Assembly (NCBI GenBank): GCA_031426735.1
Contig: JASJPK010000084.1
Span: 4,136 to 68,135 of the forward strand
Reading direction: 5' to 3'
DNA: 64,000 nt
From: PFJX01 sp031426735
Lineage (GTDB): Bacteria; Pseudomonadota; Gammaproteobacteria; Burkholderiales; Thiobacillaceae
Shown here piece after piece: positions 16,728-25,512 of this stretch. A program made the translations under genes and the position numbers. A model generated the notes under the pieces. That model was given only the letters and a program-made list of their open reading frames with translations. It had not been told where the DNA came from and did no database searches. How positions within the stretch are numbered: the first letter of the stretch is position 1; each line of letters starts with the position of its first letter.

Positions 16728-18383
16728 ATGTCCGACCTGACCCAATCCGCCACCTGGAAAGCCCTCAAAGAAGAACGCAAAGCCTGGAAAGGCGTGCATC
16801 TGCGCGATCTGTTCGCGCAAGACAAGAAGCGCGCCGAACGCTTTTCGCTGCAGATGGATGACCTGCTGCTGGACTACTCGAAGAACCTGATCCGGCCGCA
16901 AACCATGAAGTTGCTGGTCAGGCTGGCCAAGGATAGCGGTGTGGAAATCCTGCGCGATGCGATGTTCGCCGGCGACAAGATCAATCTGACCGAAGACCGT
17001 GCGGTGTTGCATACGGCACTGCGCAACCGCGGCGAGCAAGCGGTCATGTTCGATGGCCGCGATGTGATGCCGGATGTGCGCGACGTGCTGGCGCGCATGC
17101 GCGCTTTTGCCGACCGGGTGCGCACCGGCAAATGGAAGGGTTTCACCGGCAAGCCGATCACCGATGTGGTGAATATCGGCATCGGCGGTTCCGATCTCGG
17201 CCCGGCCATGGCTTGTCTGGCGCTGCGGCCGTATGGCGGCAACATCAATGCGCACTTCGTTTCCAACGTCGATCCCAGCCATCTGTACGACACGCTGGAA
17301 GATCTGGACCCGGCGACGACGCTGTTCATCGTCGCCTCGAAGACCTTCACGACGCAGGAAACCTTGCTCAATGCCGGCGCGGCGCGCACCTGGCTGCTGG
17401 ATGCGGCGAGGAAGGATATGAAGGTGGTCGCCAAGCATTTCGTGGCCGTCTCCACCAATGAACCCGCCGTGCGCGAGTTCGGTATCGATACCGCCAACAT
17501 GTTCGGTTTCTGGGACTGGGTCGGCGGCCGTTATTCGCTCTGGTCCGCCATCGGCCTGCCCATCGCCTTGTATATCGGCATGGACGAGTTCGAGGAACTG
17601 CTCGGCGGCGCCTTCGACATGGACGAGCATTTCCGCACGGCGCCGCTGGCCGAGAACATGCCGGTCCTCCTGGCCGTGCTCGGGGTCTGGTACAACAATT
17701 TCTGGGATGCGCAGAGCTACGCCGTGCTGCCCTATGAGCAGCGTCTGAGCCGGTTTGCCGCGTACTTGCAGCAACTCGACATGGAAAGCAACGGCAAAGG
17801 CGTGACCCGCGCGGGCAAGCCGGTCAAGGTGTCGACCGGCCCGGTGCTGTTCGGCGAACCGGGCACCAATGGCCAGCACGCGTTCTATCAACTGATCCAT
17901 CAGGGTTCGAAGTTGATTCCGTGCGACTTTCTGGCGGCGGCGGAATCGCATAACGATATCAACGGGCAACATGCCGTATTGCTGTCCAATTTCCTGGCGC
18001 AGACCGAAGCGCTGATGCGCGGCAAAAACGCGGCCGAAGTGGCCAGCGAATTGAGCGCCGCCGGGATGAGCAAGAGCGAAATCAAGGAACTGCTGCCGCA
18101 CAAGATATTTCCCGGCAATCGACCCACCAATTCGCTGCTCTATCGCAAGCTGACGCCGCGCACGCTGGGTCGCTTGATCGCGCTCTACGAGCACAAGGTT
18201 TTCGTCCAGGGCGCAATCTGGGACGTCAATTCCTACGACCAGTGGGGCGTGGAACTCGGCAAGCAATTGGCCAAGGCGATCCTGCCCGAATTGACCGCGG
18301 CAGCGACCACGAAACGCACGCCGCACACCCACGACGCTTCGACCAATCGCCTGATCGCTCAATTACGCTCAACTGCGGACTAG
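16728..18383 (+). CDS. pgi: Glucose-6-phosphate isomerase
   Basis: Encodes 551 residues, the usual long bacterial PGI size. It interconverts glucose 6-phosphate and fructose 6-phosphate. Signature segments are NIGIGGSDLGPAMA near residue 150, GGRYSLWSAIGL near 265, the catalytic Glu and His in GTNGQHAFYQLIHQG, and the C-terminal Lys in WDVNSYDQWGVELGK. The ATG at 16728 was chosen by family alignment; the open frame runs far upstream through the antisense of glrK and is not coding there. Confidence 0.96.
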   Translation: MSDLTQSATWKALKEERKAWKGVHLRDLFAQDKKRAERFSLQMDDLLLDYSKNLIRPQTMKLLVRLAKDSGVEILRDAMFAGDKINLTEDRAVLHTALRNRGEQAVMFDGRDVMPDVRDVLARMRAFADRVRTGKWKGFTGKPITDVVNIGIGGSDLGPAMACLALRPYGGNINAHFVSNVDPSHLYDTLEDLDPATTLFIVASKTFTTQETLLNAGAARTWLLDAARKDMKVVAKHFVAVSTNEPAVREFGIDTANMFGFWDWVGGRYSLWSAIGLPIALYIGMDEFEELLGGAFDMDEHFRTAPLAENMPVLLAVLGVWYNNFWDAQSYAVLPYEQRLSRFAAYLQQLDMESNGKGVTRAGKPVKVSTGPVLFGEPGTNGQHAFYQLIHQGSKLIPCDFLAAAESHNDINGQHAVLLSNFLAQTEALMRGKNAAEVASELSAAGMSKSEIKELLPHKIFPGNRPTNSLLYRKLTPRTLGRLIALYEHKVFVQGAIWDVNSYDQWGVELGKQLAKAILPELTAAATTKRTPHTHDASTNRLIAQLRSTAD

Positions 18384-18489
18384 CGCAATGCGGATTTTTT
18401 GCTAGAATCACGGCCGTTAGCGTTTGTCGCTACCCGCGAAACTCGCTAACAATCAACATGTTGATCAAACCATTTAAGGAATTACACAA

Positions 18490-18714
18490 ATGAAATATAC
18501 CGTCCTGCTCGCCGCTCTGTTGGCCATGTCCCTGTCCGCTTGTGGCAAAAAAGAAGAAGCTCCGGCTCCCGCTCCTGAAGTTGCCGCTCCCGCTCCTGAA
18601 GTTGCCGCTCCCGCTCCCGCCGCTCCCGCTGACATGGCTGCTCCCGCTGCTGACGCTGCTGCTCCCGCTGCTGCGCCTGCTGACGCTGCCGCTCCTGCTG
18701 CTCCCGCCAAGTAA
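18490..18714 (+). CDS. Small Ala/Pro-rich lipoprotein
   Basis: Encodes 74 residues. The signal peptide ends in the lipobox LSAC (Cys 18), followed by GKKEE and then a low-complexity tail of repeated APAPEVA and Ala-Pro units, which could span the periplasm or peptidoglycan. AAGGAA lies before the ATG, and a strong intrinsic terminator follows 16 bp after the stop. A TAGAAT -10-like hexamer is at 18403-18408. A similar lipoprotein with a KKEE start is at 58190-58423. Confidence 0.78.
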   Translation: MKYTVLLAALLAMSLSACGKKEEAPAPAPEVAAPAPEVAAPAPAAPADMAAPAADAAAPAAAPADAAAPAAPAK

Positions 18715-18730
18715 TCGGCAAGCAAGCATG

Positions 18731-18760
18731 AAAAAACCGGCCTTCGGGCCGGTTTTTTTT
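18731..18760 (+). terminator. Intrinsic terminator after the lipoprotein gene
   Basis: AAAAAACCGGCC, loop TTCG, GGCCGGTTTTTTTT: a GC-rich stem with a stable tetraloop and a run of eight T. Confidence 0.93.
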
Positions 18761-18795
18761 CGTCTGCACTACATCGCCGTCGAGCGACCAGATTT

Positions 18796-18809
18796 CGACA
18801 CCGGTGTCG
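18796..18809. promoter_or_regulatory. Palindrome CGACACCGGTGTCG, candidate activator site
   Basis: A perfect 14-bp palindrome centred about 108 bp upstream of the start predicted from the -24/-12 element at 18884. That is a normal enhancer distance for a sigma-54 activator. It has the GACA/TGTC half-sites in the opposite order to the GlrR form. The activator is unknown. Confidence 0.4.
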
Positions 18810-18883
18810 GATTTCAAAACGCACGGCCATGCCATTTCCCCAAAACACACACCTAACACACTGTTTTATATAAAAAAATATAC

Positions 18884-18899
18884 TGGCACGCATCCTGCA
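18884..18899 (+). promoter_or_regulatory. Sigma-54 (-24/-12) promoter of a PEP-CTERM gene
   Basis: TGGCAC-GCATC-CTGCA, preceded by an A/T-rich tract (TTTTATATAAAAAAATATA). It lies 33 bp upstream of the PEP-CTERM gene. Sigma-54 control of PEP-CTERM genes is known in floc-forming betaproteobacteria (PrsK/PrsR with RpoN). Confidence 0.72.
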
Positions 18900-18931
18900 T
18901 ACAGTCTTGTCACTCACACACGGAGGCAGTA

Positions 18932-19771
18932 ATGAACAAGACGCTGATGCACCTGCTGATCGCCGCCAGCATGATGACTTCCGCCGCCGCCCAAGCCATT
19001 AGCATCGACGCCAGTCTGGCGGATTGGGGCGTTCAACAAAATGGTTCGGTCACGGGCTGGACGCCCAACACCGGCGTGCTTTCCACGCAGGAAGATCAAA
19101 CCGGTTCCGGCGCGTTCAAGCTGACCCCCGGCTGGGGTGGGCAGGCTTACGATGCCGAAGCGATGTATGTGAACTGGGATGCCAACAAGTTGTATGTCGC
19201 CATCGCCACCGGCCATAACCCCAACACGGTCAACAATCCTCTCGGCAACAGCTACGCCGCCGGCGATATCGCCATCGATTTCGGCATCGACAGCAGCTGG
19301 GACTACGGCATCGAATTGCTGGGCAGCGCCAGCACGACCAGTGCGCATGTCTATAGCAATGTCAACTGGGCGTACGGCCTGTGGAAGGCCAACGGCGCTT
19401 ATGTCGGCAGCCCGTATGGCAACAGCCTGACCGCAGATCACGCGCATCCGACTTCGATTCTTTCCGGTACCGACGAGGGTGCAGGCACGGTCGCCTACAC
19501 CACTGCCGGCCAGAACAATTACGGGGTCAAGGCGACCGATCTGCACTATTTCTACGAAGTCGCCATCCCGCTGGCCGCATTCGGCAACGATTGGGGTGTC
19601 GGCACCCAGTTCAACATCCACTGGACGCAGAACTGCGCCAACGACGCGATTTCCGTGATGGGCATGATCGATTCCCGCGACCAGACCCAGGTTCCCGAAC
19701 CCGCCACGCTGGCCCTGTTGCCCTTGGGCCTGCTCGGTCTGATCGCCCTGCGCCGCCGCAAGTTCGGTTAA
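18932..19771 (+). CDS. PEP-CTERM sorting-domain protein, beta-sandwich type
   Basis: Encodes 279 residues. A signal peptide (1-22, ending AAAQA) is followed by a beta-rich domain with many Trp, Tyr, Asn and Gly residues, probably a carbohydrate-binding or DOMON-like sandwich (inference). The tail VPEPATLALLPLGLLGLIAL then RRRKFG is a textbook PEP-CTERM tag for exosortase processing. It has its own -24/-12 promoter. Its stop codon overlaps the stop of the convergent aminotransferase gene. Confidence 0.88.
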   Translation: MNKTLMHLLIAASMMTSAAAQAISIDASLADWGVQQNGSVTGWTPNTGVLSTQEDQTGSGAFKLTPGWGGQAYDAEAMYVNWDANKLYVAIATGHNPNTVNNPLGNSYAAGDIAIDFGIDSSWDYGIELLGSASTTSAHVYSNVNWAYGLWKANGAYVGSPYGNSLTADHAHPTSILSGTDEGAGTVAYTTAGQNNYGVKATDLHYFYEVAIPLAAFGNDWGVGTQFNIHWTQNCANDAISVMGMIDSRDQTQVPEPATLALLPLGLLGLIALRRRKFG

Positions 19772-20922
19772 CGCAGCACCGCTTCGATTCGCTGCATCGC
19801 TTCCTGGATCCGTGCCTGGGAGGTGGTGTAAGCGAAGCGAACATTTCGGCTCGCCGCGTGCGAGCCGAAATCCGTTCCGGGCGTGATCGCCACGCCGGCT
19901 TCCAGCAACAACCGCTCGGTCAGTTCTTCTGCGGCCATACCGAAGCGACCGACATCGGCATAACAGTAGAAAGCGCCTTGCGGCGCGGTCTTCACCTCGA
20001 ATCCGAGGCGCGCCAACTCCGGCAACAAAGCGTCGCGCCGCAAGTGCAACTCGCTCTTGCAGTCCTCCAGCAGCACGCGCGTATCGGCGCTCAGCGCAAC
20101 CAATGCCGCATGCTGCGCCACGGTCGGCGGTGCAAGAAAGAGGTTCTGCGCCAATTTATCGACGCTCGCCAGCAGCGCCGCCGGCATCAACATCCAGCCC
20201 AGCCGCCAGCCGGTCATCAGGAAATACTTCGAGAAACTGTTGATCACCACGACGTCTTCGCCCATGCCGGCCGCGCTCGGCGGCGTGCTGTCATAGACCA
20301 GTTCGTGATAGATCTCGTCGACCAGCAGCCAGCCGTTGCGCGCCCGCACCTCGGCATGGATGGCGGCCAGTTCCTGCGCTGAAATCAGCGTGCCGGTCGG
20401 ATTGCCCGGATTGGCCACCAGCACGCCGCGCGTGCGCGGCCCCCAGTGCCGCGCCACCGCTTCGGCGGTGAGTTGATAGCCCGTCTCGCAGCCGACCGGA
20501 ATGCCGACCGCGCGCACTTCCAGCAAGCGTGCGAAATGCCGGTTGCAGGGATAGCCGGGATCGGCCAGCAGGATTTCGTCGCCCGGGTTGAACAACGCCG
20601 CCATAGCCAGCAGCAAGGCACCGGACGCGCCTGTCGTGACGCAGACGCGGCTGGGCGGCACCTCGACGCCATAACGTTCGCCGTAGTACGCCGCAATCGC
20701 CGTGCGCAACGCCGGCAAACCCAGCGCCGGCGTGTAATGCGTATGGCCGGCGCGCAGGGCGGCGATGCCGGCTTCGATCACCGGTGCCGGGGTGGCGAAA
20801 TCCGGTTCGCCGATTTCCAGATGAATGATGTCGCGCCCGGCCGCTTCCAGTTCACGCGCCCGAGCCAGGATGGCCATGACGCGAAACGGCTCGATATCGT
20901 CGGCGCGCTGGGCGGGCTTCAT
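19768..20922 (-). CDS. Class I/II pyridoxal-phosphate aminotransferase
   Basis: Encodes 384 residues of fold-type I aminotransferase, AspC/AlaT-like. The PLP lysine lies in SFSKYFLMTGWRLGW near residue 232, with VANPGNPTG near 170 and the Asp/Tyr pair in VDEIYHELVYD near 202. The C-terminal arginine that binds the substrate carboxylate is in NVRFAYTTS. Substrate cannot be fixed from sequence; aspartate or aromatic and branched amino acids are possible. The stop codon shares GTTAAC with the convergent PEP-CTERM gene. Confidence 0.9.
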   Translation of the reverse strand: MKPAQRADDIEPFRVMAILARARELEAAGRDIIHLEIGEPDFATPAPVIEAGIAALRAGHTHYTPALGLPALRTAIAAYYGERYGVEVPPSRVCVTTGASGALLLAMAALFNPGDEILLADPGYPCNRHFARLLEVRAVGIPVGCETGYQLTAEAVARHWGPRTRGVLVANPGNPTGTLISAQELAAIHAEVRARNGWLLVDEIYHELVYDSTPPSAAGMGEDVVVINSFSKYFLMTGWRLGWMLMPAALLASVDKLAQNLFLAPPTVAQHAALVALSADTRVLLEDCKSELHLRRDALLPELARLGFEVKTAPQGAFYCYADVGRFGMAAEELTERLLLEAGVAITPGTDFGSHAASRNVRFAYTTSQARIQEAMQRIEAVLR

Positions 20923-20933
20923 CGCGGTCTGGC

Positions 20934-21314
20934 CTACAGATGTTCGGCGATGAATTCCCGCACGAAATGTTCCGGCTTGGCGCTATGGAAGCGCGCGCGT
21001 TCTTCGCCATCCTTGAACAGCAGAACGGTGGGAAACCCGCGCGCGCCGTAACGACCGGCCAGTTTCATGTTTTCGTCTTCATCGACTTCGACCTTGGCCA
21101 GTTTGACCTTGCCCTTGAATTCGGGCACGACCTTGGCCAGCACCGGCGTCAGGAAATGGCACGGGCCGCACCACTCGGCCCACAGATCGACCAGCACCAG
21201 ATGCTGGTGCGAGGCTTCAATGACATCGCGCTCGAAATGATGCAGGTCGGTATCGAAGATGCACTGATCCTTGCAGGCTGCTTCGTGCTGATGATCATGG
21301 TGTTGCAACGTCAT
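20934..21314 (-). CDS. Thioredoxin-like protein with His-rich N-terminus
   Basis: Encodes 126 residues. A thioredoxin fold with WAEWCGPCHFLTPVL near residue 46 and the cis-proline loop GFPTVLLF. The N-terminus (HHDHQHEAACKDQC) is unusual: His-rich with two extra cysteines, which might bind metal (inference). No signal peptide, so it is cytosolic. The ATG overlaps the mtfA stop (ATGA), so the two are co-translated. Confidence 0.88.
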   Translation of the reverse strand: MTLQHHDHQHEAACKDQCIFDTDLHHFERDVIEASHQHLVLVDLWAEWCGPCHFLTPVLAKVVPEFKGKVKLAKVEVDEDENMKLAGRYGARGFPTVLLFKDGEERARFHSAKPEHFVREFIAEHL

Positions 21315-22135
21315 GGCGTTTCCATTCCTTCCAAAAAGGGCGCCAGCCGATCCATCGGATCCTGCCGGTAATACAGGCGCATCTGTTCATAAACCGCAGG
21401 ATAGGTTTGCAGCAACACGTCCGGCGCTTCAAAAAAATATTCGGTCAACACGGCAAAGAATTCGGCTGGATTTTCCGATGCATAGGGGTCGATCTCGCCC
21501 TCTTCGCCCGCATCGACACGACGGCAAAAATCCTGGTAAGCCGTGTTGAACACCGTCGCCCAGGTGGCCACCGCCATGCCGGAATGCAGCACCGGCAAAC
21601 CATCCACCGCGCCATTGCGCATATCCAGTTTGTGGGCGAATTCGTGGATCACCACGTTGTAGCCCTGACAATGGCCGGAAGCGGCGACATCGTCGAGCGA
21701 CAGCACCAGCGGCCCGCCTTCCCAGGCCTCGCCGCTCAACGGCTGGCGCACCCGATGCACGATGCCGAAATCGTCGGTGACTTCACGATCGGGAATGAAC
21801 TCACCGGGATACAGGATGATTTCGCGCCAGCCCCGGTAAGCCTGATAGCCCAGATGCAGGATCGGCAATACCGCCTGCAAGGCGATGGCGGCACGGGTCG
21901 GCGCATCCAGCACGGCACCGGAAACGGGGGTGAGGGTTTTGTCGGCCAGCAACTGCGCCGCCAGTTCGTGCAAGGCCGCTATTTCCGCTTCGCTCAGACC
22001 GGCGAAGACCGGCAGCGCCAGTGTCGGCGCCGCAGCCGCCAGCCAATCCGAATCCGCAGGCAAAACAATGCCGGCACGCTGGCCGGCATTGTTCGCCGCG
22101 GACCTGGAAAACAATTTGCTCCAGAATCCCGGCAC
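21311..22135 (-). CDS. mtfA: MtfA-family zinc peptidase
   Basis: Encodes about 274 residues. MtfA in E. coli is a zinc aminopeptidase that binds the repressor Mlc and affects glucose uptake. Visible motifs are VIHEFAHKLDM (HExxH, near residue 165) and the downstream glutamate helix NPAEFFAVLTEYFF. The start is a GTG; the one at 22133-22135 (PGFWSKLFSR) has GAGG five bases upstream, but a GTG at 22145-22147 is also possible. It lies between typA and a thioredoxin gene in the same direction. Confidence 0.87.
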   Translation of the reverse strand: MPGFWSKLFSRSAANNAGQRAGIVLPADSDWLAAAAPTLALPVFAGLSEAEIAALHELAAQLLADKTLTPVSGAVLDAPTRAAIALQAVLPILHLGYQAYRGWREIILYPGEFIPDREVTDDFGIVHRVRQPLSGEAWEGGPLVLSLDDVAASGHCQGYNVVIHEFAHKLDMRNGAVDGLPVLHSGMAVATWATVFNTAYQDFCRRVDAGEEGEIDPYASENPAEFFAVLTEYFFEAPDVLLQTYPAVYEQMRLYYRQDPMDRLAPFLEGMETP

Positions 22136-22165
22136 AGAACCTCGCACACTCAGTCGTGTAAGCGA

Positions 22166-23989
22166 TCAGCCTTCGCGGTTGGCCCGCTTGCGCTCGTGCT
22201 CTTTCAGGAAGCGTTTGCGGATGCGGATACTCTTCGGCGTGATTTCCACCAGTTCGTCGTCGGAGATGAATTCGACGGCGGCTTCCAGCGACATCAGGAC
22301 CGGCGGCACCAGGCGCACGGCTTCGTCGGTACCGGAAGAACGCACGTTGGTGAGCTGCTTGCCCTTGATCGGATTGACCACCAGATCGTTGTCGCGGCTA
22401 TGCACGCCGATGATGATGCCTTCATACAGCGGATCGTTGTGCTTGACGAACATGCGGCCGCGATCCTGCAACTTCCACAGCGCATAGGCGACCGCCGGGC
22501 CGTCTTCGCCGGAAATCAGCACGCCGTTGCGGCGCTCCGGCATGTCGGGACGGATCGGACCCCAGTCGTCGAACACGTGGCTCATGATGCCGGTACCGCG
22601 CGTCATGGTCATGAATTCGCCCTGGAAGCCGATCAGGCCGCGCGCGGGAATACGGTATTCCAGGCGCACCCGGCCCTGGCCGTCCGGCACCATGTCGAGC
22701 AAATCGCCACGACGGCGACCGATCTCTTCCATGATGGCGCCCTGATGTTCTTCTTCCACGTCGATGGTGAGCAGTTCGTACGGCTCCTGCTTTTCGCCAT
22801 CCATCTCACGCGTGACCACGCGCGGACGGGAAACGGCCAGTTCGAAGCCTTCTCGCCGCATGTTCTCCAGCAGGATGGTCAGGTGCAGCTCGCCGCGACC
22901 GGAAACGATGAACACATCGGTGTCTTCCGTGTCTTCCACGCGCAGCGCGACGTTGACCAGCAGTTCTTTCTGGAGACGATCGCGGATGTTGCGGCTGGTG
23001 ACGAACTTGCCTTCCTTGCCGGCGAACGGCGAGGTGTTGACCATGAAGTTCATGGTCAGGGTCGGCTCGTCGATGGCGATGACCGGCAGTGCTTCAGGCT
23101 GATCGATATCGGCGATGGTGGCGCCGATGGCAACGTGATCGATGCCGGAGATGATGATGATGTCGCCGGCTTCGGCTTCTTCCACCGGCACGCGATCAAG
23201 GCCGCGGAAACCGAGAATGGTGCCGATGCGGGCCTTTTCCTTGAACTCGTCGCCGAGCAGCACCATGACTTCCTGGTTCAGCTTCATGCGACCGCGCTGC
23301 ACGCGGCCGACGCCGAGACGGCCGAGATACTTGGAGTAATCCAGCGCCGCGATCTGCATCTGCAGCGGCTCATCCGGGCTGCCGCTGGGCGGCGCGACAT
23401 GTTTCAGGATGGTCTGATACATGGCTTCCATATCGGTCGACGGATTCTTCGCGTGTTCTTCCAGATCCAGCGTCGCCCAGCCTTGCAGCGCGGAAGCGTA
23501 AACCACCGGGAAATCCATCTGCTCATCGGTCGCGCCGAGCTTGTCGAACAGGTCGAACGTCTCGTTGATCGCCCATTCCGGACGGGCGCCGGGACGGTCG
23601 ACCTTGTTCACCACGACGATGGGCTTCAAGCCGTGTTGCAGCGCCTTGCGGGTCACGAAACGGGTCTGCGGCATCGGGCCTTCGACCGCGTCGACCAGCA
23701 GCAGGCAACCATCGACCATGCCGAGCACGCGCTCGACTTCGCCGCCGAAGTCGGCGTGGCCGGGGGTATCGACGATGTTGATGCGATAACCCTGGTAGTC
23801 GATAGCGGTATTCTTGGCCAGAATGGTGATGCCCCGCTCCTTCTCCAGGTCGTTGGAATCCATCACGCGTTCAGTCACCTGCTGGTGAGCGGCATAGGTA
23901 CCGGCTTGTTGCAGGAGTTTGTCGACCAGAGTGGTCTTGCCATGGTCGACGTGCGCGATGATGGCGATATTGCGAAGGGCGCGGGCCAT
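22166..23989 (-). CDS. typA: Ribosome-associated GTPase TypA/BipA
   Basis: Encodes 607 residues. TypA is an EF-G-like GTPase that helps 50S assembly at low temperature and under stress. G motifs: AHVDHGKTT near residue 14, DTPGHADF near 75 and NKVDRPGA near 129. EF-G-type domains II, III and V follow, with the BipA-specific C-terminal domain ending in ITPKSIRIRKRFL. The ATG at 23987-23989 gives the usual MARALRNIAI start. Confidence 0.97.
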   Translation of the reverse strand: MARALRNIAIIAHVDHGKTTLVDKLLQQAGTYAAHQQVTERVMDSNDLEKERGITILAKNTAIDYQGYRINIVDTPGHADFGGEVERVLGMVDGCLLLVDAVEGPMPQTRFVTRKALQHGLKPIVVVNKVDRPGARPEWAINETFDLFDKLGATDEQMDFPVVYASALQGWATLDLEEHAKNPSTDMEAMYQTILKHVAPPSGSPDEPLQMQIAALDYSKYLGRLGVGRVQRGRMKLNQEVMVLLGDEFKEKARIGTILGFRGLDRVPVEEAEAGDIIIISGIDHVAIGATIADIDQPEALPVIAIDEPTLTMNFMVNTSPFAGKEGKFVTSRNIRDRLQKELLVNVALRVEDTEDTDVFIVSGRGELHLTILLENMRREGFELAVSRPRVVTREMDGEKQEPYELLTIDVEEEHQGAIMEEIGRRRGDLLDMVPDGQGRVRLEYRIPARGLIGFQGEFMTMTRGTGIMSHVFDDWGPIRPDMPERRNGVLISGEDGPAVAYALWKLQDRGRMFVKHNDPLYEGIIIGVHSRDNDLVVNPIKGKQLTNVRSSGTDEAVRLVPPVLMSLEAAVEFISDDELVEITPKSIRIRKRFLKEHERKRANREG

Positions 23990-24080
23990 TTGAGGTGTCC
24001 GTTCAGAAAAACGCAAGATTCTAACATTGCCGTCTTGCCATTACTTGACAGGAATAAAAGAAGAATGCGAAGCAGTGGGC

Positions 24081-24740
24081 CTATTTGCCCTTTTTCGCAA
24101 CCGTCTTGGCTGCCGGACTGACCGCCAGATACTTCGCCAGTTCCCCGTTGCACAGTGTGCTCAACCGGCGATACGACTCCGGGCTGTCGATGAACGGATG
24201 GCGCAGCTCGCCCAGCGCCTGGTAGACGAAATTGAATTGCTGGAAGAAGCGGCTGCGGGCGCGGTTCTGGTTCAGCTGCCCGGTACGCTCGATGGCGTCG
24301 GTATCGAAAACGTCCTGGCTGAACTGGCGAATCTCGTCCGGCATCGCGCGCAACACTTCCAGGTCGTATTCCTGATGCTGCAACTCATGCCCGAGCACAA
24401 GTTGGTAAGCACAGGAATCTTGCGGCAGTTCCCTGGCGATGTAGATCAACGGCGCGGTCACGATGCGTGTGGTCGCCGCCAGACGCTGGCCCGGCACGGC
24501 GACCTCGCCGACGGTCAATTCGGTCTTGATCCGGTTCTGGAACAAGCCGACGCCGTGATCCGCCTTGAAGCCGCCCTTGGCCTGCGCAGCCGTGATCTCC
24601 TTGACGCTCTTGCTGTGATCGACCGACAGCGCACCATGCTCGATGACCACCCGATTGACGACGTCCCAGGCCGCGCCGGCATTGGCGCACAGCGCCAGCA
24701 GGGACATGGCGGCGAACAGGGAATATTGAACCGGGAGCAT
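24081..24740 (-). CDS. Exported hypothetical protein with HExxH motif
   Basis: Encodes 219 residues. A signal peptide (about 1-24, ending ANAGA) is followed by a soluble domain containing LVLGHELQHQEYD, a HExxH zinc-peptidase-like motif, near residue 125. Two further cysteines (in DSCAYQ and TLCNGE) could form a disulfide. I do not recognise the family. It may be a periplasmic metalloprotease, but a third zinc ligand was not identified. It is divergent from the cation transporter gene. Confidence 0.7.
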   Translation of the reverse strand: MLPVQYSLFAAMSLLALCANAGAAWDVVNRVVIEHGALSVDHSKSVKEITAAQAKGGFKADHGVGLFQNRIKTELTVGEVAVPGQRLAATTRIVTAPLIYIARELPQDSCAYQLVLGHELQHQEYDLEVLRAMPDEIRQFSQDVFDTDAIERTGQLNQNRARSRFFQQFNFVYQALGELRHPFIDSPESYRRLSTLCNGELAKYLAVSPAAKTVAKKGK

Positions 24741-24857
24741 GGGGTCGAGCGCGGGCAAAGATTTCGCTTGGGCTATTATCCCGGCATATTCGTTCCGGCC
24801 GATCGCCCGTTTCAATGATCGGCTCGACCACCGCCAACCTGGAACTGGAGTCAACGC

Positions 24858-25493
24858 ATGGCCAGTTGCTGCAACGACAAATCCTGCGCCCTCGACAAAC
24901 TGCACGGGCGGCAGACTTCGACCCTGCGCATCGTTCTGACGATCAATGCGGCGATGTTCGTGGTGGAACTCAGCGCCGGCCTGCTGGCCGGTTCGGTCTC
25001 GCTTCTGGCCGATTCGCTGGACATGCTGGGCGATGCCCTGGTCTACGCCTTCAGCCTGTGGGTGGTCGGCCGCGGCCTGCTCTGGAAGTCGCGCGCGGCG
25101 CTGGCCAAGGCCGCGGTCATGGGGGCGTTCGGCCTGTTCGTCGCGGCGGAAGTGCTCTACAAACTGTTCGTGCCGCAGGTGCCCGCATACGAAGCGATGG
25201 GCGGCATCGGCTTGCTTGCGTTGATTGCCAACACCGTCTGCTTCGCGCTGTTGTGGCGCCATCGCGGCGAAGACATCAACATGCGCTCGGTCTGGCTGTG
25301 TTCGCGCAACGACCTGTACGCCAACACCGCCGTGCTGCTCGCCGCCGTCGCGGTATGGCAGACCGCCTCGCCCTGGCCGGACCTGATCGTCGGCACCGGC
25401 ATCTGCGCCCTGTTTCTGCATTCCGCCTGGGACGTTGCGCGCGATGTCGGCCGCGAACGCCTCGCCCAGTTGCAGCGGCCGGCGGCGCACTGA
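24858..25493 (+). CDS. Cation transporter, cation diffusion facilitator family
   Basis: Encodes 211 residues with about six hydrophobic segments. The second carries LLADSLDMLGDALVYAF, with the Asp pair used for metal in CDF exporters. The N-terminus (MASCCNDKSC) is Cys-rich and may bind metal. The usual C-terminal cytosolic domain is absent, so it belongs to the short CDF-like proteins. Likely export of zinc, cobalt or a similar ion (inference). Confidence 0.82.
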   Translation: MASCCNDKSCALDKLHGRQTSTLRIVLTINAAMFVVELSAGLLAGSVSLLADSLDMLGDALVYAFSLWVVGRGLLWKSRAALAKAAVMGAFGLFVAAEVLYKLFVPQVPAYEAMGGIGLLALIANTVCFALLWRHRGEDINMRSVWLCSRNDLYANTAVLLAAVAVWQTASPWPDLIVGTGICALFLHSAWDVARDVGRERLAQLQRPAAH

Positions 25494-25512
25494 AGCCGTT
25501 CAGTAACGGCAG

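Noticed and set aside
21407..24121. 904-codon frame antisense to typA and mtfA
   Set aside because: Both opposite genes are clear; the frame has no signal, motif or ribosome binding site.
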